Positions 11,915 to 24,858 of a stretch of 64,000 nucleotides of DNA are shown piece after piece. The number at the start of each line of letters is the position of its first letter. Position 1 is the stretch's first letter. The DNA lies in assembly GCA_036362985.1 (NCBI GenBank), contig JAYGXS010000007.1, positions 10,780,558-10,844,557 on the forward strand, written 5' to 3'. The stretch comes from Ligula intestinalis. Taxonomy: Eukaryota; Platyhelminthes; Cestoda; Diphyllobothriidea; Diphyllobothriidae. A program made the translations under genes and the position numbers. Below the pieces are notes generated by a model, which had not been told where the DNA came from, made no database searches, and saw only the letters and a program-made list of their open reading frames with translations.

Positions 11915-13174
11915 CTGCAATGGAGTAAAAGCATTTAAGTCCAGAGGTTACACAAACAATACCACATTGCATGCAAGAGGTATCTTTAAAAACAGAACTA
12001 CTGAAATGTTCTGAATACTATTTTAATAGTGGCAATGTTTAGGTTTGTGTGTTTAGATATGTATGACGCACCGTGACCTATTACCTTCAGCAACTAAATT
12101 GAAAGTAAAGCGAACTACATGTAAGACATCCGAATTTAGGAATTCCAGAGCATGCAGAAGCAGTACTGGAGAAGTCAAGTGAAAATGAAGAAGCAATTTT
12201 CGATTCATTATCCATCGTCAACTAATCATGTCCAACTCGTGGGCTTCGAGGACCCAATATTCCGAACCAGCATTGTCTGTCATCGATAGACCTGAAATAA
12301 CTGGGGGAGAGTGAAGTTTGAGCGCAGTCAATTACAGGTAGGTTGGTATACCGGACATTTCAAATCCCCTAGACACTACATAACCAGCCCCTGTCCGCAA
12401 TAGGAGGTGGAAAAGTGTTGCAACTGTACTCACCTGGGCACCGATACTTCTCAGAGCTACGCGAAAGACTAAGAGCAGCCTTCAGTTGGCGGGAAATAGT
12501 AAACATACACGACTACTCACTAAGCTCGGCTCGTAGGCGGTGCCAGTGGCACGAGCTGCACATCGATACCACCCAGAGCTACACGAAAAACTATGAAAAA
12601 ACGACTGCGACCCAAGACTTCCCTTAACCCTACGTCCTACAATAATGGACTAGAATAGTCCTATTGTCTTGTCAGGAAGTGTAAGTAGGTAAGTACTGGG
12701 CGTGTGTGTCACAACAAGAACATGAGAATAGAAGGAGAGTCCTTTGGCAGAAGCATTTTATTGGTATTTACAAGGACTAACAGTCTGCAGTAGCGGCGAA
12801 GGAAGGAAGGAAGAGTTGAGAGTACAAAAATGGGGGTGGAAAAAAGGATATAATAGAGAAGGCGCAAATGCTGCCGTTAAGATTGGCAACTACCACCGGG
12901 CAGAATGGCCTAAAAGAATGGGAGGTAAAAAAAACCGATCAGCGAGGCAATGATTTGGTCAAATACAAACGGTAGCATATTTATACTTATTTATTTTCAC
13001 TATGCCATCAATACTTCCGATAGAAGTCTACGCAATACCATCCGGGATTCGGAACGAGGACCGTTCGGGACTGGATTGCGGCTACATGATATCGTACGTG
13101 ATAAGTAGGCAGTAATGAAAGCAAGCGTGCCAACCCAACCGGCTGACGTATGGATTTCTGCAAACATCAAATTA

Positions 13175-13646
<472 letters not shown>

Positions 13647-13689
13647 CTACGCACAACCATCCAGGATTCAGAACGAGGGCCTTATGGGG

Positions 13690-16180
13690 TCAGAATATGG
13701 CTTATGTCAGCGGGAAGATTGTTAGCAGCGAATTCGATTACAAGTGATGGTTTGCGGGGTATATTCAATACGAAGAAACACTGACGAATAAGAAATTCGT
13801 GGCTCCGGTCGCGCCAGACAACTGTCCTTTTCCCCTGCTTCTGCTCTTCTTGATTTGGTCCTAAAAGTGTGCCCATGTGGGGGGAGGAGAGAGAACGTTA
13901 GACGCAGAGCAAGTCTACTACCAATATAAGCTAAACTACGTGCAAATCACCATCCCTGGGCAACCTCTACGTATGGTAGTCTTCGTCGAAGTCTGCTTTC
14001 GAACCGCCGATTCTAATATACGCACGAAACAGACGTGAATGCCTTGCTTATGGCCTCACTTAGAGCTTCCGTAAAGATGGCACTAAGGAGGAGTCCGTGG
14101 AAGCAAACGGTCGTCCGACCTCCAAACCACGCTAGTTTATGCTCACGTGGGTTCCTCCAGGTTCTCGTTTTAATTGCAATCCTAGTCATTGCAACAATGT
14201 TGGTGGACAACTGACAAGATTTCGATAGGGAGCAGTCTGTCCTTAGGTTGTAGCATACGGTGACATATTGTTGTTTGAGGCCGATCCTTACTACGGCAGG
14301 TGGTAAAGACTCGGGAGTGAATGACCCTCAAGATTTTGGATTGCATTTATTTTGCCGTCGTCTGTTCTCTCGGAGATTATTTTGCTTGATCAAGAGGGTT
14401 GCGTGTTTATTAGCCCGAAAGAAGTCATGAAGGTATTGCCGTTCACGTAGCTTGTCCGTTGGCGTGCTGTAATGTGCGCTGTTGCGTTTGCGAGACAGAG
14501 CATAGTTGCTTTTCGCTTGCAGCTTCTATGAATACTGTATGCTGCAGTCCTCTAGTTACACACCGAGGAAGGTAATTTGATGATTCATTTCAGCCTCAAT
14601 CGTGAATTGGATGTTCAGGAATCGAACCTTTGTGAAAATATTACCGGGAATAATGTGGGGAAGCTGGGGGTTCATTGACGAGCAGTAGTGGAAAATCAGC
14701 GCGACAAGGGCCTACATTTGAGATTGGTATGGATGCTCAAAGTATGGCCAAGCGATATAAGACGAAGATTGGCCTCTTAAACCCCTAACTAAGAGCACCA
14801 GTGAAGCACATAGACACTTCTGGGTGGAAACGTTGACAAAAACGGTCGGAAAAAATGATGCTCCCGATTACAAGGCACAGGCGAAGGAGGGGTAAAATGA
14901 GACATGGAAAACGCCTCTCCCATTCCACCCCCCCCCCCCACTTCAAGGCCTGCCGTGTGGCATGAGCCTGCGCTGCTGAAGTACCCGAATATCCTGTGTA
15001 TTTGTATGTATGTAAAATGCAGTTCATTTCAACATTGAATGCTTAGTGAGCGCAATACGGCAATTAGTAAGTACAGCACACACACACACAATGGCGTGGG
15101 CGGACGATAGCGATTAGAGCGCATGAGTGTCAAGCCAGGGGTTAAAGGGGTCAACAAGAGTCCCTTAGGAGAAAAGCGAGTCAACTCTGAGTTTCATAGA
15201 AGCCAAACACCTTTGTGCATTTACATTACGCATGAGATGAGAGGCGACGGATATGGTGATAGCGGCTTTTTAAACAAAATTGTTGAGCAGGAAGACGACA
15301 AAATTCAACGATGAGAAGTTTAAAATGTGGCAAAAGGACCTAACAGAAACTGAACAGTACACTCACTGGCAACGAATATTACACCAACACAGGGATGATA
15401 CGCCGGCATCAGTACATCCGATTAAGAACGAAACCGTGGAAAGTGCCGGCCGCAGCTTCTGGTACTAAAGAACAAAAAAATAAAACTGAAGATGTAATAC
15501 ACACACGCAGTCAAGGCGAAAACACTGCGGCCAACAGTCTTAGCTATACAGGAGAGCAACCGGCAGCGCATCCGGTTCAGATGTGATCGAGTGTAAATGC
15601 TGCGCTAAGTAGGTGTGACATACATCACGTCAATGTCATATTCGGATTTCATTTGCTATTAACTGCGTGTTGGGAACCCAACTTGGCCGAAGCACGCGTC
15701 CTTAAGCCCGCTTAGTCATTCAGCGTTATCCCATGTACTGTGCCCCCTCGTTCTCTGATTCCTGTGCCCTGCGCTTATTCCCTTAAAAGCAGGCAGCAAC
15801 GCGTCTGCGTCATTCACACGACTGCTCGTCTAAGCACCTCGAATGTACGTCCACCCTCCCTTTGTTTTCTACTTCACATTTTTCTACCTATCGTACACTG
15901 TTTATTTCCATAGAGCCACACCATATCCTGACTGCCTCTTGATACATAAAGAATATCCGAATATCCCGATTGTCTTTTGACATAGCTACTGACCTCGCGT
16001 GCATCTATTCAGGTGACGAAACGTACCTCTGCATTAAGAGGATCTTTAGCCAGTATTAACAGTGATTTCAGACGTTCTTCAGCTATTATAAACAGCAGGA
16101 TTGAAAAATTGAATACAGGAGACAGTAGTCGACATTATTGCATACGCCAATTCGGTGATACTAGAACATGAGAACACCCC
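13690..16180. other. Non-coding stretch, nothing supported
   Basis: This holds a short C homopolymer at about 14,929-14,940, a CA run near 15,077-15,090 and small unsupported ORFs (for example 15,123-15,314). I recognise no exon, RNA gene or transposon motif. Confidence 0.4.
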
Positions 16181-16184
16181 CTCC

Positions 16185-16530
16185 CCTCATTCGGCGCAAG
16201 TTAGACGGACGGTTCGCGTCTGACTGGGTTGCACCCTAGGCGGGCCGCGTGGTAGATGCACTGGACCAACACGGAAGCCAGATCGGGGCATAGCAGACAT
16301 TATTCGGGTTGCACTTTCAGTACCAATACCGAACATGGAGGGGGAAGCGTTGGTACCACATGTGGATACGGACTCAGGCACCAGACACCCCGTGGCCTTT
16401 ATGGCACACACGCTCCATGGGATCTGGGTCAAGCATGACGACTACGGCCACCTGCATTTCATCTCCCACACCCGGTTTTCTTGAGTCTGTCTTGTCACTA
16501 GGCTCGGGCGGGTGAGAGAAGAGAGAGTGC
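16185..16530. repeat. Unnamed dispersed repeat, copy B
   Basis: It contains TTTTCTTGAGTCTGTCTTG near 16,478, which matches ATCTTCTTGACTCTGTCTTG near 23,733 and the reverse complement of GTCAAGAAGACCG at 21,769 and 63,616. The flanking text resembles the other copies loosely. It abuts a LINE C-terminal fragment. Confidence 0.45.
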
Positions 16531-17300
16531 AGTAGATGCTATGCAACTCTACTACCACTACCCTCACTTACGTGGCACCATTTTGGTCTCCTACGATGAA
16601 CTCTTCCAGCCTGCGCCACCTCCAGTCAACACAGAACGCTGCCCTCCGCGCGATCACGGGTTGCTATAAAATGTCGCCTATCGATCCTCTTCAAGCAGAG
16701 ACTTTTGTCCTGCCGGTCGCCCCACAACACACTCTTAGGCCAGCAGTTCTGTTGGACTTCTTCGCAACCCGGCCATCCTAATCGCCACGGTTGCCACGCT
16801 CCTGAGCCCAGCCGTCTATTCGAGCTCTCCACAAGGAAGCTGCGCCTCGTCTCTCTTGGATCTACCCGTTGATGGCTGTCACCAGCGTCTCCAACAGAGA
16901 CCCCTTGTCGAAGAAAAACAAGGGTATCATCCCCCGTCCTTTTGGGTAGCTATCCACCTCCGATTACGGCCTCAGAAAAACATCTCCCGAGGGGCACTCG
17001 CTGTACCCCGGCTCAACTGCGCAGTGGCTACTCAATGGTCCTCTCCCAGTATCAACCTCGGCTGGACCCGTCTACACCCGACTGCTGTCCCGACTGCGGC
17101 GCTTCTGCGCGTGACTGTCAGCATCTGTTCACCTGCAGTTCCGGCCAGGCACCCACCTCGCTCCCGCGGACCTTTGGTTCAAGCCGGTCGAGGTCACGGC
17201 TCTTCTCCGTCTCCCAACCAGGTTCAGTTTGGGTTCCGGTGGGGACTCCTGATCTAACAATGGGCTACGACACACACACACACATTGCCACTTCAAACTA
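16530..17300 (+). mobile_element. LINE C-terminal fragment (I/Jockey-like) with zinc-knuckle end
   Basis: Plus-strand frames read LTYVAPFWSPTMNSSSLRHL, QNAALRAITGCYKMSPIDPL and HAET-like text. After frame breaks they read TPAQLRSGYSMVLSQYQPRL, then DPSTPDCCPDCGASARDCQH and LFTC near 17,030-17,130. This is the standard C-terminal tail of this LINE type: an S-x-LTY-APVWSP segment, an LRSGY segment and a C-x2-C-x-H-x-C zinc knuckle. Frameshifts near 16,780 and 16,940 break it. A short CA run follows at 17,271. The zinc-finger/endonuclease fragment at 18,600-19,970 on the other strand may belong to the same family. Confidence 0.8.
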
Positions 17301-18590
17301 GTTCACACTTAAGTCACCATGACTACACCATCCGCCTGTGGGGCACACGGTGAAAATCATCGGAATCGATAGTCGAACAATCGGCTGAGATTAGTACCGA
17401 AAAAAAAGAGTTTCTAGTGCATAACCATTACAGATTTGCGCATTCAATACGCACACAATTAGTTTCCCGCGCATGCAATTTTATCCATAGTTACCAAATG
17501 CGCGCAAGAATGACTACTTGATTGAAATTGTAATACTCATTAGCCTGGAACATAGTCTCAAGACATTTCAGACATAGAAGGACGTCAGATTTTGAAGAAA
17601 AATATTTTCCGTCTCCTGAAGAGACTTCAGTCGATAAAAAAGACTACCTAAGCAGTGTGCATTTTTTCTATAGATTACCGAAGCCCTTACAAATTCAAAT
17701 ACTTTTCTATAGAAAGTGTGAGTAAAAATATTCTTTCTTGCACTTACTCGACAGCAAATCCCATTTTCTTCAAAAATTTTACTCGAAGAAAGCCTTATTT
17801 TGGGTTTGAGAAAACTTTCTTACCGTGAATTTGTTTAAGACTCTAGCGTGTCCATTCAAAGCTTATCGTATATGTGTATTTACTAATGCCCCTCATTAAG
17901 GAGATGGAAAAGTCCACATTCATTGCAAAATTTTATGAGCTCCATATTATGTTATCTTCTTAATGACACACAGGAATGCATGATATTCCTTTTATGGAGA
18001 GCGTATAGTCGGCTGACTGGAGAACCATAAAAGCAAATACAAGGACAAATCGTACTCGTATTTTCTTTGGGTATTGGAAAACTATCTAAATCCTCAACAT
18101 GCCAATTTGAAGAAAACACTATTTTCTATCAAATGATTACAATAATCTTTCTGCTCATATTTACAAGAAAAAATATTTTATTTCCCCTAGACATTAATTT
18201 CCGTTTGCGGTATACATCCGTATACCCATGCAGAAATGAGTAAAGCAGCCACAGAAATAACAAAGGTGATAGGATCAGAAGCGTTTCCCTATGAGAAGAA
18301 ACTCCTTGAGAACAGCAATACCTTTATCGATGCGCTTACACGGCACAGCGCCCAGAAGAGATCACTTCACGAATTGGCTCGTTAACAGAGAAAGTCGAGG
18401 CGCCTTGCACCAACCGTTGTGGATGAAGTTTTACGTGTTAGAGTACGATTACAGAACACGCATCCGCCGCTGGAAAATAAACATCCTACAATTTTGCCGC
18501 CTCAACACTTCGTTAGGCATTTACTAATTCCACACTTATACGAACTGAACGAAGTCATATTATCTCAAACATAATGGCCCGGTACTGAAT
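17301..18590. other. AT-rich non-coding stretch
   Basis: Repeated themes such as GAAAATATTTT and TTCTTCAAAAATTTTACTC suggest an old repeat, possibly related to those at 54,255 and 61,090, but I cannot align it convincingly. No exon is seen. The 78-codon ORF at 18,291 has no recognisable motif. Confidence 0.35.
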
Positions 18591-18599
18591 ATGGCGGAC

Positions 18600-19970
18600 C
18601 AACAGAAGGACTATGTTTTCTATGAAAAGATGCATCAAATATCGAAGGCGGTTTCAACCATATCTACAAGCAATGGCCCCGCTCCTCATCATCTTCGCGG
18701 CGATCTTACCGTTGTTGGAAATGAACTTGCCGTCCCCGAAGCTAACATACTGGTTAGATGTATCAGCCCGGGGCTTGGTCAGGTTGCGTAAAAGCTTCTA
18801 AGTGGCAGCTGAGTTGCCGCTGAAATTGCAGTCTACAACTAGTGCATGCCAGAGTTGGCGTTTGCCATCGTTGACAGTCTTAGTGATCAAGCCATTCAGT
18901 TCGCCGACGCGCGGGTTACTGGCATCACGCGCTCGTATTTCGTCTATTTCTCGTTCTAGGCGGGAAATGGAAAGGGGGCGTGTTCTAGTCCATCAGCCAG
19001 AGCTTCTTCTTGGAGGTCGGCCACCAAGTTAGAGCACCACAGGCCGTAGTAGGCGTTGATGTCACCTAGCACCAAACTGTCTCCAGAAGGCAAGTAGGGA
19101 GCGATAGAAGCGGTGAATCCTGGAGGACAACTGCAAGTTGGAGGGATGTACATGTTCACGACGGTTAGCGGCGCCGGACCAATTTCAAGGGAAACTGCCA
19201 ATACTTCCGCGGGATCGGCACCAAGCACGGGTAGCTGGTGATGGGCAATGGATTTGTCCACCAGGAAGGCCAAGCCTCCACCTTTGTTGCGGTTGCGGTC
19301 GCGACGGACGATGGTATAATCGGAACAGGAAGGGACCTTAGTGGAGTTAGACAACTTTGTATCTTGGATAGCCGCCACAGTTATGCTGTGCGAGCGAATG
19401 AAGGGCAGGAACTGGTCAAGCTTCCCAAGGACGTCGTTGGCGTTGAATTGTACGATCTTAAGACCAGGCGGTGAGGCAAGGTCGGGGACCAGAGGATTTG
19501 GGTTTAGGACAGGGTGGGCTGGAGGCGTGGAGAACGGAAGGGGCCCCGGACAGCTGGGACACGCGAAGGCGGGCGACCAATCGGCAGCTTTGGCGAGGCC
19601 ACTGCAGCGGAGGTGGCACCAACCATTGCAGGAGCCACAACGTAAAGACTAGTCGTGGCGGCCCAGGCGGACTCGGCAGAACGAGCAGTACCAGAGAGGT
19701 CCAGAGTTAGCCTCAATTCTGGCGGCGAGGAGGAGTCGGAGCAGCGTGGCCGGAAGGGGCTGTTCTGTCTTCAAAAACACGGATTGGGTGGAGGGGAGCG
19801 TTAATCCAACGTAGGGAGATGGGTGTAGCAGACCTTGGCCGCCGGGAGGGCGGGCGGGAACGCGGTCGTAGACGCGTCTGCTGTGGTCCCCTATCAAGTT
19901 GACGAAGCCGGCGTTGTGCGCACAAAAGAACCTACAAGTTCCGCGCCTGGAATGGCCCACAGTCACTTAG
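18600..19970 (-). mobile_element. LINE 5' fragment: zinc finger plus AP-type endonuclease and linker
   Basis: Read right to left, the element starts with a frame containing WYCSFCRVRLGRHD (19,670), an in-frame stop, then SLRCGSCNGWCHLRCSGL and FACPSC near 19,570-19,640. This is a C-x2-C...C-x2-C-x3-WCH-x2-C zinc finger of PHD-like layout. Next comes LKIVQFNANDVLGKLDQF (19,450), then VAAIQDTKL, RRDRNRNKGGGLAFLV and LVLGDINAYYGLW, the apurinic-like endonuclease boxes ending about 18,970. A linker (KRQLWHALVVDCNFSGNS and KLLRNLTKPRADTSNQYVS) runs to about 18,600. The RT is absent. The stop and frame changes show that it is dead. Confidence 0.82.
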
Positions 19971-19999
19971 CGGCATGCACTCGTCCGCGCTCTGTTGGC

Positions 20000-21350
20000 C
20001 TCCTTCCCCCTTCCCTAAACTGGCTCAACCAAACCTTGCTCTCGTAATCAGCCTTCTCTTATCAACCCCTCTCCCTTTATCCATGACTCACCAAAAGAGG
20101 ACCGCTTGTTTAACTTGCACCCCGTTCCCATCTAAATGTACTGGCCCGACGAGAACTTATCGAAAGTCTACATATGCTCGCCAACTGCTTTTCTGATGGG
20201 AATTGTTGCTTTCTTTTCTTTTAGAGTTCTGACCATTCTAGACCGTTCCGCCTAATGCCGTGCTACGAGGGTTCTGGAACATTCTAGCCTACGACCCACT
20301 ACACGTTGATTGGTCGGTCCTCACAGTGTGATCACCTCGCGGAAACCTCTCGAATACGCAGGCCGCGCACGTGAGTACAACTCGATGCCACAACGCTCGT
20401 GGATTGGAAGTCTAGTTGCCGTGTGCATCTGCCCGCTGGGTAGGCCTGTTTTAACGCGTGTGATCAGGGTACCTTTTGGTTGCAGGCCCGCTTGCGGTGC
20501 CCGTCTCCGTAACACCAAGAAGACGTTTGTTTATTAGTAGACATCATAAGGTTTCTTGGGAATTTTGAATACAGGCGGGTCCCCAACGGCCGCTCGGATT
20601 CTTTGTTCGAGGTTGTCTCCTCTAGCACTTTGGCTCACCAACCTAACCACAAGGCAGTGGTGTTGGTGGCAAGCAAACCTATTTAATGGCGGTTCACGCT
20701 CACCATGTCACAGTGTCGTCATTGGGCCTTGCGGCATTTTATAAGGCAGTCGGTGCGCCAGACCTCAGCCCACCGCGCCCTGGTAACACTGTCGCTGCTG
20801 TGTCCACGACTGCTTATTCGCCAGACCCGGGAGCCTGCTTATTTCGCAGCTAACCTTCACTGAAGGCCGCGCCACTATCCGCCATCCATGGACGCGCCAG
20901 GTAGCCTGCAGCTTGGCTAACGGGTAACCCTCCTTTCCCGGGTAACCCGCCTTCATCTGGAGAAGGGACTGGGTGGTGCTTTCGAGATCCGCTGCCGCCA
21001 ATCGCCACGCATGGAGAGGTACCGTTCGTGACATCATTGAGGCCGGTTAGATCAGGCATGATCACAGCCATAACAAGTACAAGTAAGTAGTTTGTTTATA
21101 AGTCCGCATTTGGGGGGGGAGGATCTAAAACATCGAGGTAGTGACTGCCACAATTCCTAATACGAAACATATTTTATTGTCGCTCAAATTGTAAGGAGAG
21201 CCCAACACTTGCGATGTCCTCGAGGCAGGATAACAAAGAGAGAACACGCGAGACCGCATGTGCGTATCACAGAAGGCGCGACCGGTTACTTGAGGACACG
21301 ATGGCTGGAAGCATGACGGCTGCCTGTAGAGGCCGCTCGTGGAGAGCCAA
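20000..21350. other. Non-coding stretch, nothing supported
   Basis: Several GC-moderate ORFs of 60-90 codons overlap on both strands without family motifs. I see no exon or repeat that I can name. Confidence 0.4.
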
Positions 21351-21355
21351 TAGAG

Positions 21356-21685
21356 ACCAATGACGAACGGCCCTTAAATATGCTGCCACCGCTGTTCTGG
21401 AGACGCTGCCAACGACCCGACATTCAGCTGTTAGCGACCCGGGACACGGCTGCTAGAGACAAGGAAAGCTATTGGCCGAGATGACGACAGAACACAAGCT
21501 GCTGACGGACGCAGAAGACAAGCTGCCGGGGACACAGGGACCAGAGCGTATGTACATGCAGAACTAGTAGCATAAAAGTACTATCGGTTAACCTGTTCAG
21601 CCTTCTCTTTCTAACACGTAACTGGGGGATATAACCGGTTTTGACACAGGAACACACACAGGGTTATAACAGTGGCGAAGCAGGT
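21356..21685. repeat. Direct repeat, left unit
   Basis: This unit and 22,022-22,290 share a long series of blocks: GCTGCCACCGCTG, GCTGCTGACGGAC, AGAAGACAAGCTGCCGG, ATGCAGAACTAGT, AGTACTATC, GTAACTGGGGGATATAACC and TTGACACAGGAACACACA. The units are in the same orientation and about 670 bp apart. They enclose a copy of the unnamed dispersed repeat. Confidence 0.8.
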
Positions 21686-21724
21686 GATCACACGATTATA
21701 ACAGTATATTTGGCTTTCATAGGC

Positions 21725-22020
21725 CGTACTCTCTTCCCCTCTCCCACGTGGGTCTGGTGGCATGATCAAGTCAAGAAGACCGCAGGCCCGAAAGGGCGCA
21801 GGTGGCTGGCGCGATCGGAACCACTCTCAAGCGTGCTGCAACGCCTGGTTCGGTTTCCAGCTGTATGGGAGTGCTCTAAAGGCCACATCAAGAAAGCGCC
21901 ATTGCGGCCTGACTCTCAGTCCGCCAGTCAGCCGCTACACGCAACACTACGTACTGGGCTGACGGTGTGGTCCAAGTTATCCGGTTGGTTGGCAACCTTC
22001 CAAGCCGCGGCTTTTAGCGC
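21725..22020. repeat. Unnamed dispersed repeat, copy C
   Basis: It contains GATCAAGTCAAGAAGACCG (21,763), GGTGGCTGGCGCGATCG, CTGACTCTCAGTCCGCCAG and the end block CCTTCCAAGCCGCGGCTTTT followed by AGCGC. The end block matches CCCTCCAAGCCACGACTTTA followed by AGCGC at 63,843. It lies exactly between the two direct repeats at 21,356 and 22,022. Confidence 0.65.
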
Positions 22021-22021
22021 A

Positions 22022-22290
22022 TAATGACTACGGGCCATTAAATGTGCTGCCACCGCTGAAGGCGGCATTCTGTTGCTGGAGACGCGCTACCGACGACCCG
22101 AGATTCTGCTGCAACAGAACACACGCTGCTGACGGACACAGAAGACCAAGCTGCCGGACACACAGCAGACAACGGTGATGTACAAGCAGAACTAGTGATA
22201 GTACTATCTGCTATCCGGTTCTGCCTTCTCGTCCTAACAAGTAACTGGGGACATAACCAGTGTTGACACAGGAACACACAAAGTTATAAC
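22022..22290. repeat. Direct repeat, right unit
   Basis: Partner of 21,356-21,685, in the same orientation. It has GTAACTGGGGACATAACC followed by TTGACACAGGAACACACA near its right end, as in the left unit. Confidence 0.8.
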
Positions 22291-22954
22291 ACAAATAGTG
22301 AGGGTTTATGCCCCCTGAAGGTAGAAAGTACCACAATCCCTGATATGAAATGCACTTTCTAATTTCGGTTAAGACTGCGGGTACTGACAGGCAGCTTCAA
22401 TTACTTTGAAAAAGATCGTTTATTATCACTTAAAACTGATTCAGGCGCGCAGGTCACCGTCCCTGTACCATCCTGTGGTGTGTGAAAATCGTCAAAATTA
22501 ACGGTCAAACTGTCACTTAAAAGGATTGGTCTTCTCGCCTCTCCAGAGGTCCTTTTTTAGAAACACATTGGAATTTGACGCTCCGTGTGATTGTGGTTTG
22601 CGTCATCTCGCAGCACGTGGTTTCTGGTTGCGTGCGCCTCCTACTACACCACCACCACCACCGTCACGGCACATTCGTTTCTAAACCAGGGCCGAAGAAA
22701 AACCCCGAAAGAGCACAGAAAAAAGCTACAAGGAGTGGAGCAGTTTACACAAAATGAACATGCAAATGGAGTCCACAACTCGCTCACTTCTTTTTCTCCA
22801 GCACCAGTGACGGCTAAATTAACCTGGTTGGCAATCGTTGATGGACGTCTACCGATCGCTACTCGTCCCGCACTGCCTTGGGCGTCATTCTCAAGCCCCG
22901 TCAGCAGCCGCACAGCGGCTAGTAGTTTAGGCAGACAGCATTGACGGCAAAGAA

Positions 22955-23020
22955 AAGGGCATTCCCATTTCTGGCTCATTAGCCGTCATCAGCCAGTCAT
23001 ACCTAACCCCAAGTGGTGCA
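22955..23020 (-). repeat. Dispersed repeat tail (LINE or SINE 3' end)
   Basis: It shares TTTCTGGCTCATTAGCCGTC, followed by a CAGCCAGTCATACC-like run, with 49,318-49,395. Just beyond, on the minus strand, is GGGTTCGAGCCCTGGGGTGG, which resembles a tRNA-type B box, so the unit may be a tRNA-derived SINE. Confidence 0.5.
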
Positions 23021-23049
23021 CCACCCCAGGGCTCGAACCCGCGACTTTT

Positions 23050-23255
23050 TGAGCCACAAACTCGTTGTCTTGCCGGCTTAAATCGGGGGATATTGAGACT
23101 CGTTGATAAACGTTCATTGTTAAGAGGTTTGGCAGATTTTCTTAACTGCGGTTGACCCAATTGTGAAAAAACTCGAGGCTTTCGGCGGGATTTGAAGCCG
23201 CGTATTGTGATCGTGCCTAGTCTGATCAAGTCGCCGATAAGCTAGCCACTCGTCA
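23050..23255 (-). repeat. tRNA-derived SINE copy 1
   Basis: On the minus strand a TGGCTAGCTTATCGGCGACT head with a B-box-like GGCTTCAAATCCCGCC is followed by a body containing TTTTCACAATTGGGTCAACC. The same body follows a tRNA-like head at 50,120-50,270 on the plus strand. A polymerase III-type head joined to a shared non-tRNA body is the hallmark of a SINE. Confidence 0.65.
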
Positions 23256-23419
23256 GAATAGATTGTTAAAACCTGCCTTTAGCTTCCGTTCAATTACAGG
23301 GGCCTACGTCACCGCATCTCGCTAGTGTTTGTAGAAGTAGCTAACATCGCCATTGGGCACAGGCGGGTTCGCTAGCCCTGCCAGCCACTGCGCTAATCCC
23401 ACATCATACAAGTGACAGG

Positions 23420-23940
23420 TCTGGACGGTGGCTTGATGCTGACGGTAGGGAAGAGGGTGAGGTCAACGCTTCGGCGCTTTTTCCTCACCATAAACAATCT
23501 GACGCGCTAAAGAGCCGTGGTTTGGAAGATTGCCAACCGATGGCGGGATAACTCGGACTGTGTGGTCAATATAGTCTATATTGTGGGGAGTGGCTGACTG
23601 AGGAGTCAAGTTTCAATGGCTCCTTTTTAATGTGGCCTTGACGGCACTTCTATTTCAGGTGTGGCAGCACGCTTAAGGGCGGCCCCGGCCGCGCCAGCCA
23701 CCTGCACACGGTACCACCTTCGATCTTCTTGACTCTGTCTTGACCACGAACCCAGGTAGGTGAGGAAAAGAAGAGTGCGATAGATGCAGCGCAAGTCACG
23801 GCATTTGCCTTCAGATTACTGAAGCACGCGGTGGACATCGTCGTAACCGAGGATCGAAGTGTCGACATGCATAACATGGGCACGCTGGCAAGATACAACG
23901 AGCCCGGGACTATTCACGTGTGGGTCATGGTTCTGATAAT
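23420..23940. repeat. Unnamed dispersed repeat, copy D
   Basis: It contains GCCAGCCACCTGCACACGG and ATCTTCTTGACTCTGTCTTG (about 23,693-23,752), the reverse complement of the copy C blocks. It also has a GAGGGTGAGGTCAACGCTTC segment near 23,455, which resembles GGAGTGAGGTCAACAGCTCA at 6,559 in copy A. No coding signal. Confidence 0.55.
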
Positions 23941-24389
23941 TTTATACTGGATCACAATCATTCTCTTTGGCCGGTGCACCTTCACATAAAAGACGGCCAC
24001 GAATGCACCTACGACGCCCTACAAATCTGTCCCCGCTGGTTTTTAGTGGGCTTTGCGGTATTCCATTCAGCTTTCCTTTGCTACAGACACATTTTATTTC
24101 GGCAAACACCGGCTGACAGTAAGTTAACAAGCCAACTATTATATTTGGGGATCTACCAGTAATCGTTATCACTTCTTCCAGCGGCATTCTGTTGCTCCGG
24201 TGACCAACTAACTTAACAATTTCACAAAACTTCAAATTTCAGTACAGTCTTCCGACCCCGTTTCCTACTGACTGGCGAACCATCCTTTCGCACGTCCATG
24301 TTGACATTTTTTGTTGTTGAACATCATCACTGGCACATCGCACTTGGGGTTAGATTCTTCGTCTACTAGGAGACCATTTCGCGTACTTA

Positions 24390-24640
24390 CACCACATCCT
24401 CACAGTGCACTCCTTCAGTTCAGTTTCTCCATAAACGCTGGAAAGACCAAGCTGTGTTTTGATGCTGAATCTACGCCCAAGAGAAGGCACCCTTCGAGAT
24501 TAATGCCTGTCAACTTGAAGTAGTAGACAGTTTCAAATACCTCGTAGGATGGTTGCTGTCAGAGCAAAGATGACATAGTCTCCCGAGTCGATGTATCTCT
24601 TTGAGGTTTCTCAAGCCTTCGAACATACCAATGGACCCAA
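24390..24640 (+). mobile_element. Non-LTR RT C-terminal scrap (RTE-like)
   Basis: The text FSINAGKTKLCFD followed by VVDSFKYLVGWLLSE in a shifted frame, then ISLRFLKPSN, resembles the RT segment L-x-INTDKTK...V-x-x-FKYLG-x-x-S that follows the catalytic boxes in RTE-type LINEs. It is broken by stops and frameshifts. Confidence 0.6.
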
Positions 24641-24785
24641 CGCGATATATGCTAGCCGTTGAGTGGCTGCTGGTGGAGCTCGAGAGCGAACTCCAATGTA
24701 CAATGGAAGGAATGTGTTCCGTAAGCGAACGGTTGGTGTCTATCTACCATTGTTTATATTCCTGAGCAAAACCGACGAGATAACG

Positions 24786-24858
24786 AGCCCGTGGTGCAGT
24801 GGTGAGAGCGTTGGACTACTAATCAAAACGATCGCTGATTCGGGCCTCAGGGGTCGCT
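24786..24858 (+). repeat. tRNA-like sequence, probably a SINE head or tRNA pseudogene
   Basis: The text TGGTGCAGTGGTGAGAGCGT resembles a polymerase III A box and D-arm, and GATTCGGGCCT a B-box-like T-arm. TTGGA-CTACTAA-TCAAA forms an imperfect anticodon arm. The acceptor ends do not pair and the B box departs from GGTTCRANNCC, so a functional tRNA is unlikely. Confidence 0.4.

Noticed and set aside
24786..24858. Functional tRNA gene
   Set aside because: Acceptor ends do not pair and the B box is off consensus; a SINE head or pseudogene fits better.
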